The translations under genes were made by a program, and so were the position numbers. Below are positions 32,129-41,837 of a stretch of 64,000 nt of DNA, piece by piece (within the stretch, counting starts at the first letter, position 1; every line of letters begins with the position of its first letter). Under the pieces are notes generated by a model that was not told where the DNA came from, ran no database searches, and was given only the letters and a program-made list of their open reading frames with translations. This DNA comes from Trichomonas vaginalis G3 (Eukaryota > Parabasalia > Trichomonadida > Trichomonadidae): positions 31,635,896 through 31,699,895 of the forward strand of contig NC_067206.1 of NCBI RefSeq assembly GCF_026262505.1. Direction: 5' to 3'.

Positions 32129-32656
32129 TTAATTTGGCTTTTCGTTTGTAGTTTGAAAGAATCGGTCTACGAATCGTTGATCTAAACCATATTCATTGCA
32201 TACTATCCGTACTTTTTCTTTAGGCATATTATCTTCGCTACTTGTTGATGCAGTAGATGCAATTTCGCCACTTTGGCTTGGAGGGATACCGAAATATTTT
32301 GTTGGGTTATTTTCACAATCCTCTTTTAGCACAGTATTCCACCTATTCTTTATGCAATTATCTGAACGTCCGCGTAAATATGTTGATATTTGAGATCATT
32401 TAGTTCCTAATTCCTTAATTTTTTGAACTATGATAATATCTTCTTCCAGACTCCATGGAGCCAACGAATTTTTTGGGGACAGATAATTATGCCATCTGTC
32501 TCTTAGTTGCTTCGGTGTAAAACCTGGCATTGATTTGGCTACAGCTTTCCAGCCAGAAAAGTTGCCTTCACGAATGATCTGCTCCAGACGTTTATCATCT
32601 TGCGGGCTGAAAAGTCTTCGCCGTTTGATTCCAACTGAGTTGCGATCATCACTCAT
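32129..32656 (-). pseudogene. R2R3-type Myb DNA-binding protein with a TGA at a conserved Trp
   Basis: From ATG 32656 the frame gives the first Myb repeat (FSPQDDKRLEQIIREGNFSG, then WKAVAKSMPGFTPKQLRDRW) and the start of the second (APWSLEEDIIIVQKIKELGTK). It then meets TGA at 32396-32398. The same frame continues at once with SQISTYLRGRSDNCIKNRWN, which is the rest of the second repeat, and on to TAA at 32129 (175 codons in all). The stop replaces the first conserved Trp of the helix (expected K-W-SQIS), so it is a simple TGG to TGA change. Truncation removes half of a DNA-binding repeat and should inactivate the protein. Trichomonads carry hundreds of Myb genes; this may be a dying copy or a sequence error. 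Confidence 0.85.
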
Positions 32657-33326
32657 GAAATTTTTTTCGAATAAAAACCTCAGAATGAAAAAATAGGTCT
32701 ATTGAAAAAATTGTGAGAAATTTACGGTTTAAGTTGTTTTGACATTCAAAGTTTGAATAAACATATGAAAAATGAATATTTGGAATCAAACAAATTGCAT
32801 TTTATACTCCACAATTTGATTTAAAACTCGTTTTTCATTATTATTTCATGAAATATTGAAATATGTCGCTAAACGACAATTTCAGTTTCTGGATATCAGT
32901 ATTGACACTAAGAATTCACCTGGTTTCGCATGTGGATATTGGATACAATAATGTTCATTGATATTACATAAATGGAAATTAGCCCCAAGTAAATAAAAAC
33001 AACGAGTCCAGTAAAAATAACAAAATTGGTAGTATTACATATATTGATTAAAAGTATGATTATTGGCCTTTCATATATTTGACTTGATGGACCATCAAAT
33101 CGAAAACAGAATTCGTCTGATCACTAAAAACAACTTGATTGATTTATCATGAACTATGAATAAATTTTATATTTATTGTGTTGATATTTCAATCTGAATT
33201 AATTTTTTTAAATAATTTTTGAATTTAAGGCAAATAGTCCAAATAAAATATTTCGGAATAAATTTGTATTATTATCATGTTTTTTGAAGAAAATAATATC
33301 TATTTTCGTAAAAAAAACGAAAAATA

Positions 33327-33344
33327 AGAGGGTGTCCAACCAAA
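33327..33344. repeat. Left copy of an 18-bp inverted repeat (AGAGGGTGTCCAACCAAA)
   Basis: Its exact reverse complement is at 41820-41837. The pair brackets the repeat-rich block containing hAT-like copy 1 and the foldback element. Either these are the termini of one large element, or two solo ends of the same family. The sequence resembles mariner-like termini only loosely. Confidence 0.6.
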
Positions 33345-34143
33345 GATTTAACGATGATTTTGGCTCCAAATTTGGTATATGATATGGGGATGGTGTCTAG
33401 GTCAATACTATTGTATTCACTAGTAATATAAAATGTTCAATTTTGAGATATAAAATTATATGAGGAAAAAATTTATTTTTTTGAAAATATTTGAAAAATT
33501 TAAAGAAATGTAATAGTAAAAGAGGAAAATTAAAAAAAGTAAATAATGAATATGGAAGATTTTTATGGAAATGTTAGAATATAGATCTGCAATTTTCCCA
33601 AATGAACGGGGTGGATAAGATCCCAGCCCTATCGTCATCCCAGTGTCAATTTTACAAAAAAAATTCTTAATAAAAAATTTTTATTAAAAAATTCTTATCT
33701 TTTTTCATTGAAATTTAAATAATAAAATAAATTTGGCTGTAAAAACCATCAATTATTATAATTCTTATCGAAACACATGTAGAAAAACACTTATCTTTTA
33801 TACTCTTTCTATTTGAAACCTGTTTAGTTCAGTAATTAATAATAAAAATTGTGAAAATAGTGACTATTTAACTAAAAATATATTAAATGATGTAATAATG
33901 AGATATACATATATTTTTACGAATTATAATTAGAAATTATTCTGGTCTGGGAATCCCAACCCAAAATCATTGAAAATTTGAATATATGGGATGGGCTACC
34001 CATCCCAAAACTATATTGAAATTTTTGAATTGATAATAAATGTATCTATATCTAAGGTATATTAGAGAATTTTTAAAAATTATGCATTAAAAAATTGAAT
34101 TTATTCAAAACAAATTGAGAATAAAAATGCTTAAGTAATCACT

Positions 34144-34150
34144 TCATTAT
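34144..34150 (+). promoter_or_regulatory. Initiator-like element of the hAT-like transposase (TCATTAT)
   Basis: TCATTATTTCAACA precedes the ATG at 34158; the same motif is conserved in copy 2 (49631-49637, minus). The transposon therefore carries a host-type promoter. Confidence 0.5.
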
Positions 34151-34157
34151 TTCAACA

Positions 34158-36125
34158 ATGATTGATGCAGTACCGACGTACTATAAAGACATTGAGGTCG
34201 GTACTAAGCGTCAGTATCTTAGATATAAAAAACCAGGCGACAAGTACGGAAAATATTATGTTAAATGCAATGAACTAGTAAAGCGTCCTGACGGAACTAT
34301 ATGCCACTGTGCAATGGAAGAAATGCGTGAGGATCATTTCAAAAAATGGATCCAAAACAAACGGCACATATGCACACCAGGAGAAGTAGCATCACAACAA
34401 ACAATCGATCAATACTATCAAAACGTCCCAGCAACAGGGCTTACACCTATATCGTTAGGGGATATCTATGAACAGCTTGCTACATTTACTGGAAGATTTA
34501 ACTTGGCTCTGAATACCTTCTCAAGCCCAGAGTTTACAAAGCTAGTTAAAACCATTATAATGTATACTGCAGACTCGATGATATTGAAGTTCCCACAGTT
34601 ACACAATGTTAACATCAATGTTGATAAACTAGCTTCTCAAATATACCAGCCTATTTCAACTGACAAACTAAGGCAAACAATGATACAAATTGCAAATTCA
34701 ATCCATGTTGCAAAAGTTGATGAGTTTGCTAAGCTTGCCTGTACCTGTGTTGCCATTGATGAGGGGAAGACTCAGCAGTTTCACAATCTGGACTTCTCCC
34801 TCACAAATCCTCTGCAAAGTAAGCGGCCCTATCCTGTTGAGTCAATCCAAATGAATGGTGGAACATCTGAAGATTATAACAGAATCTTCATTAGAGATGT
34901 TAAGATCAGCAGTGTAGTTTGCGATGGCAATAAAGCGCAATTGAAATGTTTTCAGAAAGGATGGAATCAATCGTTCTACAACTCAAATGACCCAAGGTTA
35001 TTCAAAATCTTGTTTATCCCGTGTTTATGCTACAGGATTCATAATTGTTATCAATATATGACAACAAAAGACGTAGCATTAGGAGCAATTGTGAAACATA
35101 TCCACGAAATATCAGCTCTTTGTAGAATCCATGTTGAAGACATCGGAGCTCTCTGTCCAAAGCATGTATCCACCAGGTGGATCTATGATTATAATATTTG
35201 TATGTTTATTATCAAGTATCAAGACAAAATTTCAAGATATACGCGTATTGATATTGAAAACATCAAGTTCTTAAGAGACTGCTTGGCAATTCTCAAGAAG
35301 CTTATTTCCACGTTCGAATCAGATAAAACCAAGATATCTGATTGCTACGTATGGCTTTGCAAGGGTATTGAAGCACTCCAATACCTTTCCAGCAGCAACA
35401 ACAATCCTTTTGCTGGAATCCTTTCAAGATCGTTGTTGAACTATACCCTTGGATCGGACTTTGGAGGTCTTTGGTGCTTAGCCTTCGCTTTTACACCGAA
35501 AGGTAGGTATTATTTCAACCAAAAATTCGTCCACGGAGCGCAGATCAACGAATCTCCGGCAATTAATTCATTTGATATTACAAACGTAACTTTCGTTAAT
35601 CCAGTAGAAGACATTCAATCTATCTATATGGACTCTATCTTTGAAGAAGGTTCGACTGAAGTTTCTCTTGATATGGTTGAGGAGGGATCAATTCGTCAGG
35701 TAACTGCAACAATTGACCCTCCTATGCTTGATCTCGCAGATGTAACATCTAGTTCAAATCAGCCGGTTAACCATTTTGTTGCAGCTAGGCAGTATCTCAA
35801 AAGTATTTTGGAACAATTTCGTATTCCGGGTCAAACAATAACAGATATTATTACACTATTTAACACGTATATTAATAGTGATAATGATATCTTCTCTGAT
35901 GATATGATTCAAGAACGTCAAGAATACGGTTGGGAAGAAATCTCTCATAGAGATGGCAATGTATCAATCTTTGCAGATATCGCCCTTCGTGTTATCTCCG
36001 CTTCACCTTCAGAAGCAACATGTGAGAGAACAATAAAAGACCAAAGATTGATACTAAATTTGAAAAGATTACGTTCTCACAAAATTTTATTAGATAGCCG
36101 AGAAATTTTAATGGCTACAAAATAA
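34158..36125 (+). CDS. hAT-superfamily transposase, copy 1
   Basis: 655 residues. The N-terminal ~80 residues hold a Cys/His cluster (VKCNEL...CHCAMEEMREDHFKKW...HIC), probably the DNA-binding zinc finger. The core has hAT hallmarks: CVAIDEGKTQQFHN (catalytic Asp region), CLCYRIHNCYQYM (counterpart of C..H.LNL), STRWIYDY (the RW motif), and a C-terminal dimerisation region (ISASPSEATCERTIKDQRLI...LLDSREILMA). Compared with copy 2 it lacks eight residues (IHSLTQGF) after EDY and has Tyr where copy 2 has the more usual His in CLCHRIHN, so copy 2 is the better candidate for an active enzyme. Cuts and rejoins DNA at the element's ends in the nucleus. Confidence 0.9.
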   Translation: MIDAVPTYYKDIEVGTKRQYLRYKKPGDKYGKYYVKCNELVKRPDGTICHCAMEEMREDHFKKWIQNKRHICTPGEVASQQTIDQYYQNVPATGLTPISLGDIYEQLATFTGRFNLALNTFSSPEFTKLVKTIIMYTADSMILKFPQLHNVNINVDKLASQIYQPISTDKLRQTMIQIANSIHVAKVDEFAKLACTCVAIDEGKTQQFHNLDFSLTNPLQSKRPYPVESIQMNGGTSEDYNRIFIRDVKISSVVCDGNKAQLKCFQKGWNQSFYNSNDPRLFKILFIPCLCYRIHNCYQYMTTKDVALGAIVKHIHEISALCRIHVEDIGALCPKHVSTRWIYDYNICMFIIKYQDKISRYTRIDIENIKFLRDCLAILKKLISTFESDKTKISDCYVWLCKGIEALQYLSSSNNNPFAGILSRSLLNYTLGSDFGGLWCLAFAFTPKGRYYFNQKFVHGAQINESPAINSFDITNVTFVNPVEDIQSIYMDSIFEEGSTEVSLDMVEEGSIRQVTATIDPPMLDLADVTSSSNQPVNHFVAARQYLKSILEQFRIPGQTITDIITLFNTYINSDNDIFSDDMIQERQEYGWEEISHRDGNVSIFADIALRVISASPSEATCERTIKDQRLILNLKRLRSHKILLDSREILMATK

Positions 36126-36440
36126 ATATCTATATTGTTTTATATTTTATCTGTTCAATATTTATCTCATATAAAAATTTGAAATACTTAATCAAAATTT
36201 CTATGTGTTTGTTTGAAAGAGATCGATAGCAATTCATATATCTTTTGAATTTGCTAATTGTGGTGATGGTACTATTATTATTAATTTTTTATTTTTATTT
36301 TTTTTTTTATTTTTTTTTTTTGATAATATACTATTTAGATTTATACATTCATTCAATATTATGAAATAAATATTTCTAAATTGATCTGATTAATTTTTCA
36401 TTAAAGTTTATATTATCACCAAATAAATTTTCGAACCCTT

Positions 36441-36510
36441 AGAGTCATAGTTCAATGGTAAGAGTCATAGTATAATCGTAAAGTCCATTGGTTCGAATCA
36501 TGGGGATTTT
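36441..36510 (+). ncRNA. tRNA-like segment inside the hAT-like element
   Basis: Contains an A-box match (TAGTTCAATGG) and, 40 bases on, a B-box match (GGTTCGAATC), followed by a T-run within 20-30 bases, i.e. the layout of an RNA polymerase III internal promoter and terminator. The acceptor and T stems do not pair cleanly, so it is not a working tRNA gene. Copy 2 has a diverged version (about 47230-47300, minus). Confidence 0.45.
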
Positions 36511-36550
36511 CACACTTTTTTCTTTTTTAAAATTTCAGAGGTTTATTTTT

Positions 36551-36662
36551 AAGGTTCTCGCTGGCGACCCCCGTTCGTCGAAAAAAAAATTTGATTTTTG
36601 CTGGCGACCCCCCAATCACCAATTTTTTTCGACGAACGTGGGGGGTCGCCAGCGAGAACCTT
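36551..36662. repeat. GC-rich palindrome in hAT-like copy 1
   Basis: Arms begin and end AAGGTTCTCGCTGGCGACCC / GGGTCGCCAGCGAGAACCTT; a third CTGGCGACCCCCC lies in the middle. The same module is at 47070-47182 in copy 2. It is by far the most G+C-rich segment of the non-coding DNA and would form a long hairpin in DNA or RNA. It may be a small foldback insertion or a functional subterminal site. Confidence 0.85.
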
Positions 36663-36747
36663 AAAAAAAACAGAATCCCAAAAAGGTGACATTTTGGGTG
36701 TATCGTCTATCCCAGGGATAGAAAAATGACTTCACCTTGGATCTATA

Positions 36748-37365
36748 TGTTAGAATCATATAACTTGCGATTTGGTCAATTAAAGCAAAATGAGTAATTT
36801 AGCATGATGATGGATTTTAGAAGGGGGAAACACAAATTAAAATCTAATAGGAACGTCAATATAAAATATATAAATAAAATATGTGGTGTTACAGAACGGT
36901 TTTTGCACCTACAAAGAGAGGTATCAGGTTCAAATCTCATCTAATTATTTTTTTCTCCCAATTTTGATTGTTTGATATATCAAGAAAATTAACAAATATA
37001 TATATGAATTAATGAATAATTAAAGAATTAGAATGATTTTAAAAATATTAGAATAATCATGGATAAATCAATCTCAGATTTAAGATATTTGACAAATAAT
37101 ATAAAATATTGAAGATTCTTATGTCGGTATTTAGCATTCATTGTACAAAAAAGATGTAAATCAAGTGGATCCTTTGATGATCTTAAAAGATTTTGTTTGA
37201 GAGTATTTGAGATATGATACAATAGATTTCATTGAGAACATCAGTGTAAAAGTAAGATAGGGATAGAAAATATAATGGTTAATACAATATTATTATATTA
37301 AAAAAATGAAGTTCAGAAATTTGAAAGAAAATAGTATTTTATGCAAATAAGTAGTTCAAAATTTG
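36748..37365. other. Spacer between the hAT-like and foldback elements
   Basis: No gene. At about 36926 GGTTCAAATCTC resembles a polymerase III B box and is followed by a T-run, but the flanking stems do not fold as a tRNA. Confidence 0.4.
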
Positions 37366-37971
37366 TCATTCTGGGAGACATTGCCAATGCATGTCTCCCG
37401 GAATGGCATAATATTTTGCAATCAGAGTGTGATTGCAAAACTTTGACCGACAAGAGTGTGTTATGCACTCTTGTCGGTCGCAATGTGTCATTCTGGGAGA
37501 TATTGCCAATGCATGTCTCCCGGAATGGCATAATATTTTGCAATCAGAGTGTGATTGCAAAACTTTGACCGACAAGAGTGTGTTATGCACTCTTGTCGGT
37601 CGCAATGTGTCATTCTGGGAGACATTGCCAATGCATGTCTCCCGGAATGGCATAATATTTTGCAATCAGAGTGTGATTGCAAAACTTTGACCGACAAGAG
37701 TGTGTTATGCACTCTTGTCGGTCGCAATGTGTCATTCTGGGAGACATTGCCAATGCATGTCTCCCGGAATGGCATAATATTTTGCAATCAGAGTGTGATT
37801 GCAAAACTTTGACCGACAAGAGTGTGTTATGCACTCTTGTCGGTCGCAATGTGTCATTCTGGGAGATATTGCCAATGCATGTCTCCCGGAATGGCATAAT
37901 ATTTTGCAATCAGAGTGTGATTGCAAAACTTTGACCGACAAGAGTGTATTGTGCACTCTTGTCGATCTAAA
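37366..37971. repeat. Five tandem 122-bp units, each with three hairpins
   Basis: Units begin at 37366, 37488, 37610, 37732 and 37854. In each: hairpin 1, CATTCTGGGAGACAT / ATGTCTCCCGGAATG (one wobble); hairpin 2, TTTTGCAATCA / TGATTGCAAAA with a GAGTG loop; hairpin 3, GACCGACAAGAGTG / CACTCTTGTCGGTC with a 7-base loop. More than 60% of the unit is in perfect stems. Units are nearly identical; the last has a changed loop (TATTGTG) and a GATC end. Several short open frames here are by-products of the symmetry. Confidence 0.95.
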
Positions 37972-38332
37972 TGTATCTTACAATCAAAGACACTTTCATA
38001 CAATCTTTTCGAAGTTAAAAAAAAAAATTTAATTATTTCTTTCTTTTGTTTATTAAATCGCCTTACTCACGTACTAATCTCTTTTAGAGACTCTATCGAG
38101 CTATCCCCACATATAAACCTGTGACAATAATACATATTTACTCTCTTCATATTCTGATCTCATGACACATTATCGCAAAAACTATAATTATACAACACAT
38201 CTCATAAAGTCTCATTCTAGCCCTATCTAAGCGTTCAAAACCTATTTTCCACACGTAATCTGATTCTTCTGGCTCCGCTGATTCGAATTCTGCTGTCAGA
38301 TCGTGAAAATATGCATCACATAAAGAGATAAA
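37933..38332. repeat. Left arm of the foldback element
   Basis: Reverse complement of 38599-38997. Contains on the minus strand an uninterrupted 60-codon sense stretch (FISLCDAYFHDLTAEFESAE, then PEESDYVWKIGFERLDRARM) without a start codon, possibly a captured gene fragment. Confidence 0.9.
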
Positions 38333-38598
38333 CACAACTCAAAATTATTGCTTTTTTTTCAAATTGTCTATTCATCCATCTTTACATATTTATTATCTCC
38401 TCTGTTTCCCCTCACAAATTCTTTTAATTTTCTGAATAATACGTATAATAAAATGAATATCTCAAAAACTAAAACACAAAATTAATGTTGGAAAATGACT
38501 AGATATAATCTGAACTTTTGAATTCATACATTTTTGGAAAAAATTGAATTTTCAAAAAAAGAGCTTATTTAGGAAAATATTAAGTTTTGCAATTTGCA

Positions 38599-38997
38599 TT
38601 TATCTCTTTATGTGATGCATATTTTCACGATCTGACAGCAGAATTCGAATCAGCGGAGCCAGAAGAATCAGATTACGTGTGGAAAATAGGTTTTGAACGC
38701 TTAGATAGGGCTAGAATGAGACTTTATGAGATGTGTTGTATAATTATAGTTTTTGCGATAATGTGTCATGAGATCAGAATATGAAGAGAGTAAATATGTA
38801 TTATTGTCACAGGTTTATATGTGGGGATAGCTCGATAGAGTCTCTAAAAGAGATTAGTACGTGAGTAAGGCGATTTAATAAACAAAAGAAAGAAATAATT
38901 AAATTTTTTTTTTAACTTCGAAAAGATTGTATGAAAGTGTCTTTGATTGTAAGATACATTTAGATCGACAAGAGTGTATTGTGCACTCTTGTCGGTC
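38599..38997. repeat. Right arm of the foldback element
   Basis: Reverse complement of 37933-38332 with very few differences, so the arms are either young or kept alike by gene conversion. The same 60-codon sense stretch is on the plus strand here. Confidence 0.9.
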
Positions 38998-39132
38998 AAA
39001 CTTCCGCATTCAAGTTATGAATGCGGAAGATTGTCTCATTCTGGGAGACATGCAGTGACAATGTCTCCCGGAATGAGACATGCAGACCGACAAGAGTGCA
39101 CAATACACTCTTGTCGGTCAAACTTCCTAATA

Positions 39133-41819
39133 CAAAATTTGATTCCCTTATTATCTTCTTAACAAAACTTAAGATTTCAATAATACATCATGAAAACATT
39201 CATTTACTACATTCACACTGTTATTCCTTTCTATAAATTAACTCATTTAATAGAATCTTGTTTTTATATCTTATTATTTTCTCATAATACTTCTAATTCC
39301 TCTATTTCCTCCCACATAAAATTTAATTTTGTAATGCTATCATATACACTTAATGTTTTCAAATTTTCAGATTTAAATTTAATCTTTATTTTCATCATCA
39401 TTTATAATCTTGTTCCTATATAAAGTTATAATAAATTATCGTCAGATTCTAATATTTATGATTCTTACTACTCAATTCAATATAATTATGTTAGTCACTC
39501 ATATTCAGGAGAATAATTTAAAAATCTATAGCTCATATTTTGATAGTTATATATTTAGATGATATATATTGCAATTCCGGTTTCAACACGATCAAATGCC
39601 AAACCAAGACAAAATATATATGAATTTTCAAAATATCGATTTACATTAGAATCTATATCTAATTTTATCAATACACAAGTAGGGAATGTTCAATACATCT
39701 TTGAGCAACGTGAATAGCACAATTTTATAGGATTATTAGTTGATTATATAAAATATAAGCCAAATCGAATCTGCTGTATAGTACTTTAGTTTATCATTGA
39801 ATGTTAAATGTGTTCATATAAATATTTGAGTCAGATATCGCATTTTCTAATTTCAAAATTTATCTCATGAAGTTAGAATTTATTTGATCATACAACATCA
39901 TGTTAGTCAAACTAGAGTTTAATGGCGATTCTAAAATGGAACAAATGCTTGTTTTATCAAAATGTTAAAATATTAATCTAAAAAACTTAATATCTAACCA
40001 AACCATTCTAGAATTATTCTATACAGGTATAGGCAATCTAAATGCACACGGAATTCGGAAAATTAAAAAGAATATTTATGAGATTATTAAATCTTATGTA
40101 ATTCAATGAAAAGTAGATAATATGAATATCTATAGGCTATATATCAACATATGAGTTTTTGGTTTGACCAATACTATACTAATGTGATCAAATTAATCTG
40201 ATTTCTTAGATTTTCATTTGAAGCATTTGCAGTAGTAGGGGTACCTTTATATATTAACATATTAAAAAATTGCGCTCCGATTCGCAGTTTCTTCATGATT
40301 TTGAGATTGCATTAGATTTCGCGATGCAGAAAAAAAATCACTTTAGATTCCCGTCAAACTCTAAGTATAAGCATGTCTCTATATGTAGAAACTATCTGCG
40401 CTATTTATTTCCCGGCTCAAAAAACCACGGTGTCTGTGTGAGGAAAATACCCATTTTAGGACCCTGGGTAGGGGGTCATGAAAATTTTCCAAGAGTTGGA
40501 AATATAGGGTAATATTGAGATTCACAATTCATTTTCATGATTCTTTCATATATACATCAATAACTTAGTGTACCAATATAGATACACGAAAATAAATTAA
40601 ATTTTGCATTTTTGATTCTCAGCTTAACTTCTATAAATGCCACCAAAACATTTAATTTCTACCAAGAAATAATATATTAGTAATTAAGCATTTATTACCA
40701 ATGTTACTCACATCATATTAATTCTTATTCCTAATTTTTTAAATAAATGACTGGAATCATAAATCCTATGTACCCATATCAACATGTTAAAATTTCAAAG
40801 TCTGAAACTTAGTAATCACTGTGTTTCATGAAATCAGATAATCTCTAAGATTTCTTAAATCTTGTATCATACTGGCCAATTATGATTCATAATGATTCTT
40901 CATCATGTCAGCATTCTAATTGTAGCTTTATTATGCCAATTGGCATAAATTAAGAGCGCTTTTAGGTGATATTTTAGATACCTGGGTATGTACTTCCTAC
41001 CATACTCTATCATTTTAGGTAAATTTTCGAACTATGTTTTGGTTGCTATTATCTATTATTCACAATCTTATTATCGTTCAAAATTAAAAAAAAACGCTGA
41101 TCACAATCAAACTTGCAACCTTTACGGATCCATTTTTACCAGAAAACCAATTGAACTATGAGATATTGACATGCTCTCAATTTATTATTAATATAAGATG
41201 TTTAATTGTGTCCCCTGTTTTCTTTAAACCTTAATTACTATATTTGCTATATATTGATACTTTTAATACCACACATAGAAGTTATTTGAAATTCTTTTAA
41301 TTATTTAATTTCATAATATTTTCCTACCGATTAAATTAGGAATCATACCATTTTCAACGATCATACCTCTTTTAAATATGCATATCTCATAATATGTATA
41401 TATTACATATCATTAAGCTATATGTTAACCTTTTAAATCAATTTTTAATATGATATCTCAACTCAATCTCAAAATTGAACATTTATTCCCAATCATGAAT
41501 ATTCAATATCTCACCTTCAGTTGTCGTTATTTACAATAAATATAATAATTTGAAAAAATCATCGTTCAATTTTTTGATTCGAAAAATCATCATTTTTATT
41601 TTATTATTTTATCAGATATTTAATGTAAATTATAATTCTTATTATAATTTTATAAATCAGTATTTTTCGAATTTATTCAAATTACGAAAAGAAAAATATA
41701 CAAATCCAGCTCGAGCATAATGCTGATATGCATTCGCATGTATTTACTGTTTAAACTTTTCTCTACTTCCTCTGAATATGAAGAAAAACTCAAAAAGGTA
41801 AAATTCATTTTAAGGTTAT
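39133..41819. other. Gene-free AT-rich stretch
   Basis: No sustained coding composition. An 80-codon open stretch at 40270 starts with TTG and has no motif. The only candidate feature is the tRNA-like remnant at 41095-41164. Confidence 0.5.
41095..41164 (-). ncRNA. tRNA-like remnant
   Basis: On the minus strand, TAGTTCAATTGG (an A-box match) is followed about 40 bases later by GTTTGATTGTG (a decayed B box) and then a run of nine T. The spacing fits a tRNA pseudogene; the stems are too diverged to assign an amino acid. Confidence 0.35.
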
Positions 41820-41837
41820 TTTGGTTGGACACCCTCT
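41820..41837. repeat. Right copy of the 18-bp inverted repeat
   Basis: TTTGGTTGGACACCCTCT, the reverse complement of 33327-33344. Confidence 0.6.

Larger units (their letters stand above)
33580..36747 (+). mobile_element. hAT-like DNA transposon, copy 1 (3168 bp)
   Basis: Ends TATAGATC...GATCTATA (8-bp terminal inverted repeat), flanked by an 8-bp target duplication TGTTAGAA (33572-33579 and 36748-36755), the size hAT elements make. It carries one transposase frame (34158-36125) with its own initiator, an AT-rich left end with several palindromes, and a right end containing a tRNA-like segment and a GC-rich palindrome. Copy 2 at 46976-50201 is almost identical, so both inserted recently. Confidence 0.9.
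37366..39132. mobile_element. Foldback element built of repeated perfect hairpins and ~397-bp inverted arms
   Basis: Left part: five tandem 122-bp units (37366-37971), each consisting of three hairpins. Middle: inverted arms 37933-38332 and 38599-38997, nearly perfect over ~397 bp, around a 266-bp unique loop. Right part (38998-39123): one unit with variant hairpins. A 9-bp direct repeat CAAAATTTG at 37357-37365 and 39133-39141 may be the target duplication. No transposase is encoded. The layout recalls Drosophila FB-type foldback transposons but with palindromic modules; the family is unknown to me. Confidence 0.75.

Noticed and set aside
36876-36945. tRNA gene
   Set aside because: A B-box-like GGTTCAAATCTC and a T-run are present, but neither the T stem nor the acceptor stem pairs.
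37366-37971. CRISPR array
   Set aside because: Units are fully repeated with no unique spacers, in a eukaryotic genome; the hairpin modules explain the pattern.
37300-38124. Many 75-99 codon open frames on both strands in the hairpin array
   Set aside because: They repeat with the 122-bp period on both strands and follow from the palindromes; many lack plausible starts.
40270-40512. 80-codon plus-strand frame
   Set aside because: Begins with TTG, has no initiator and no recognisable motif.
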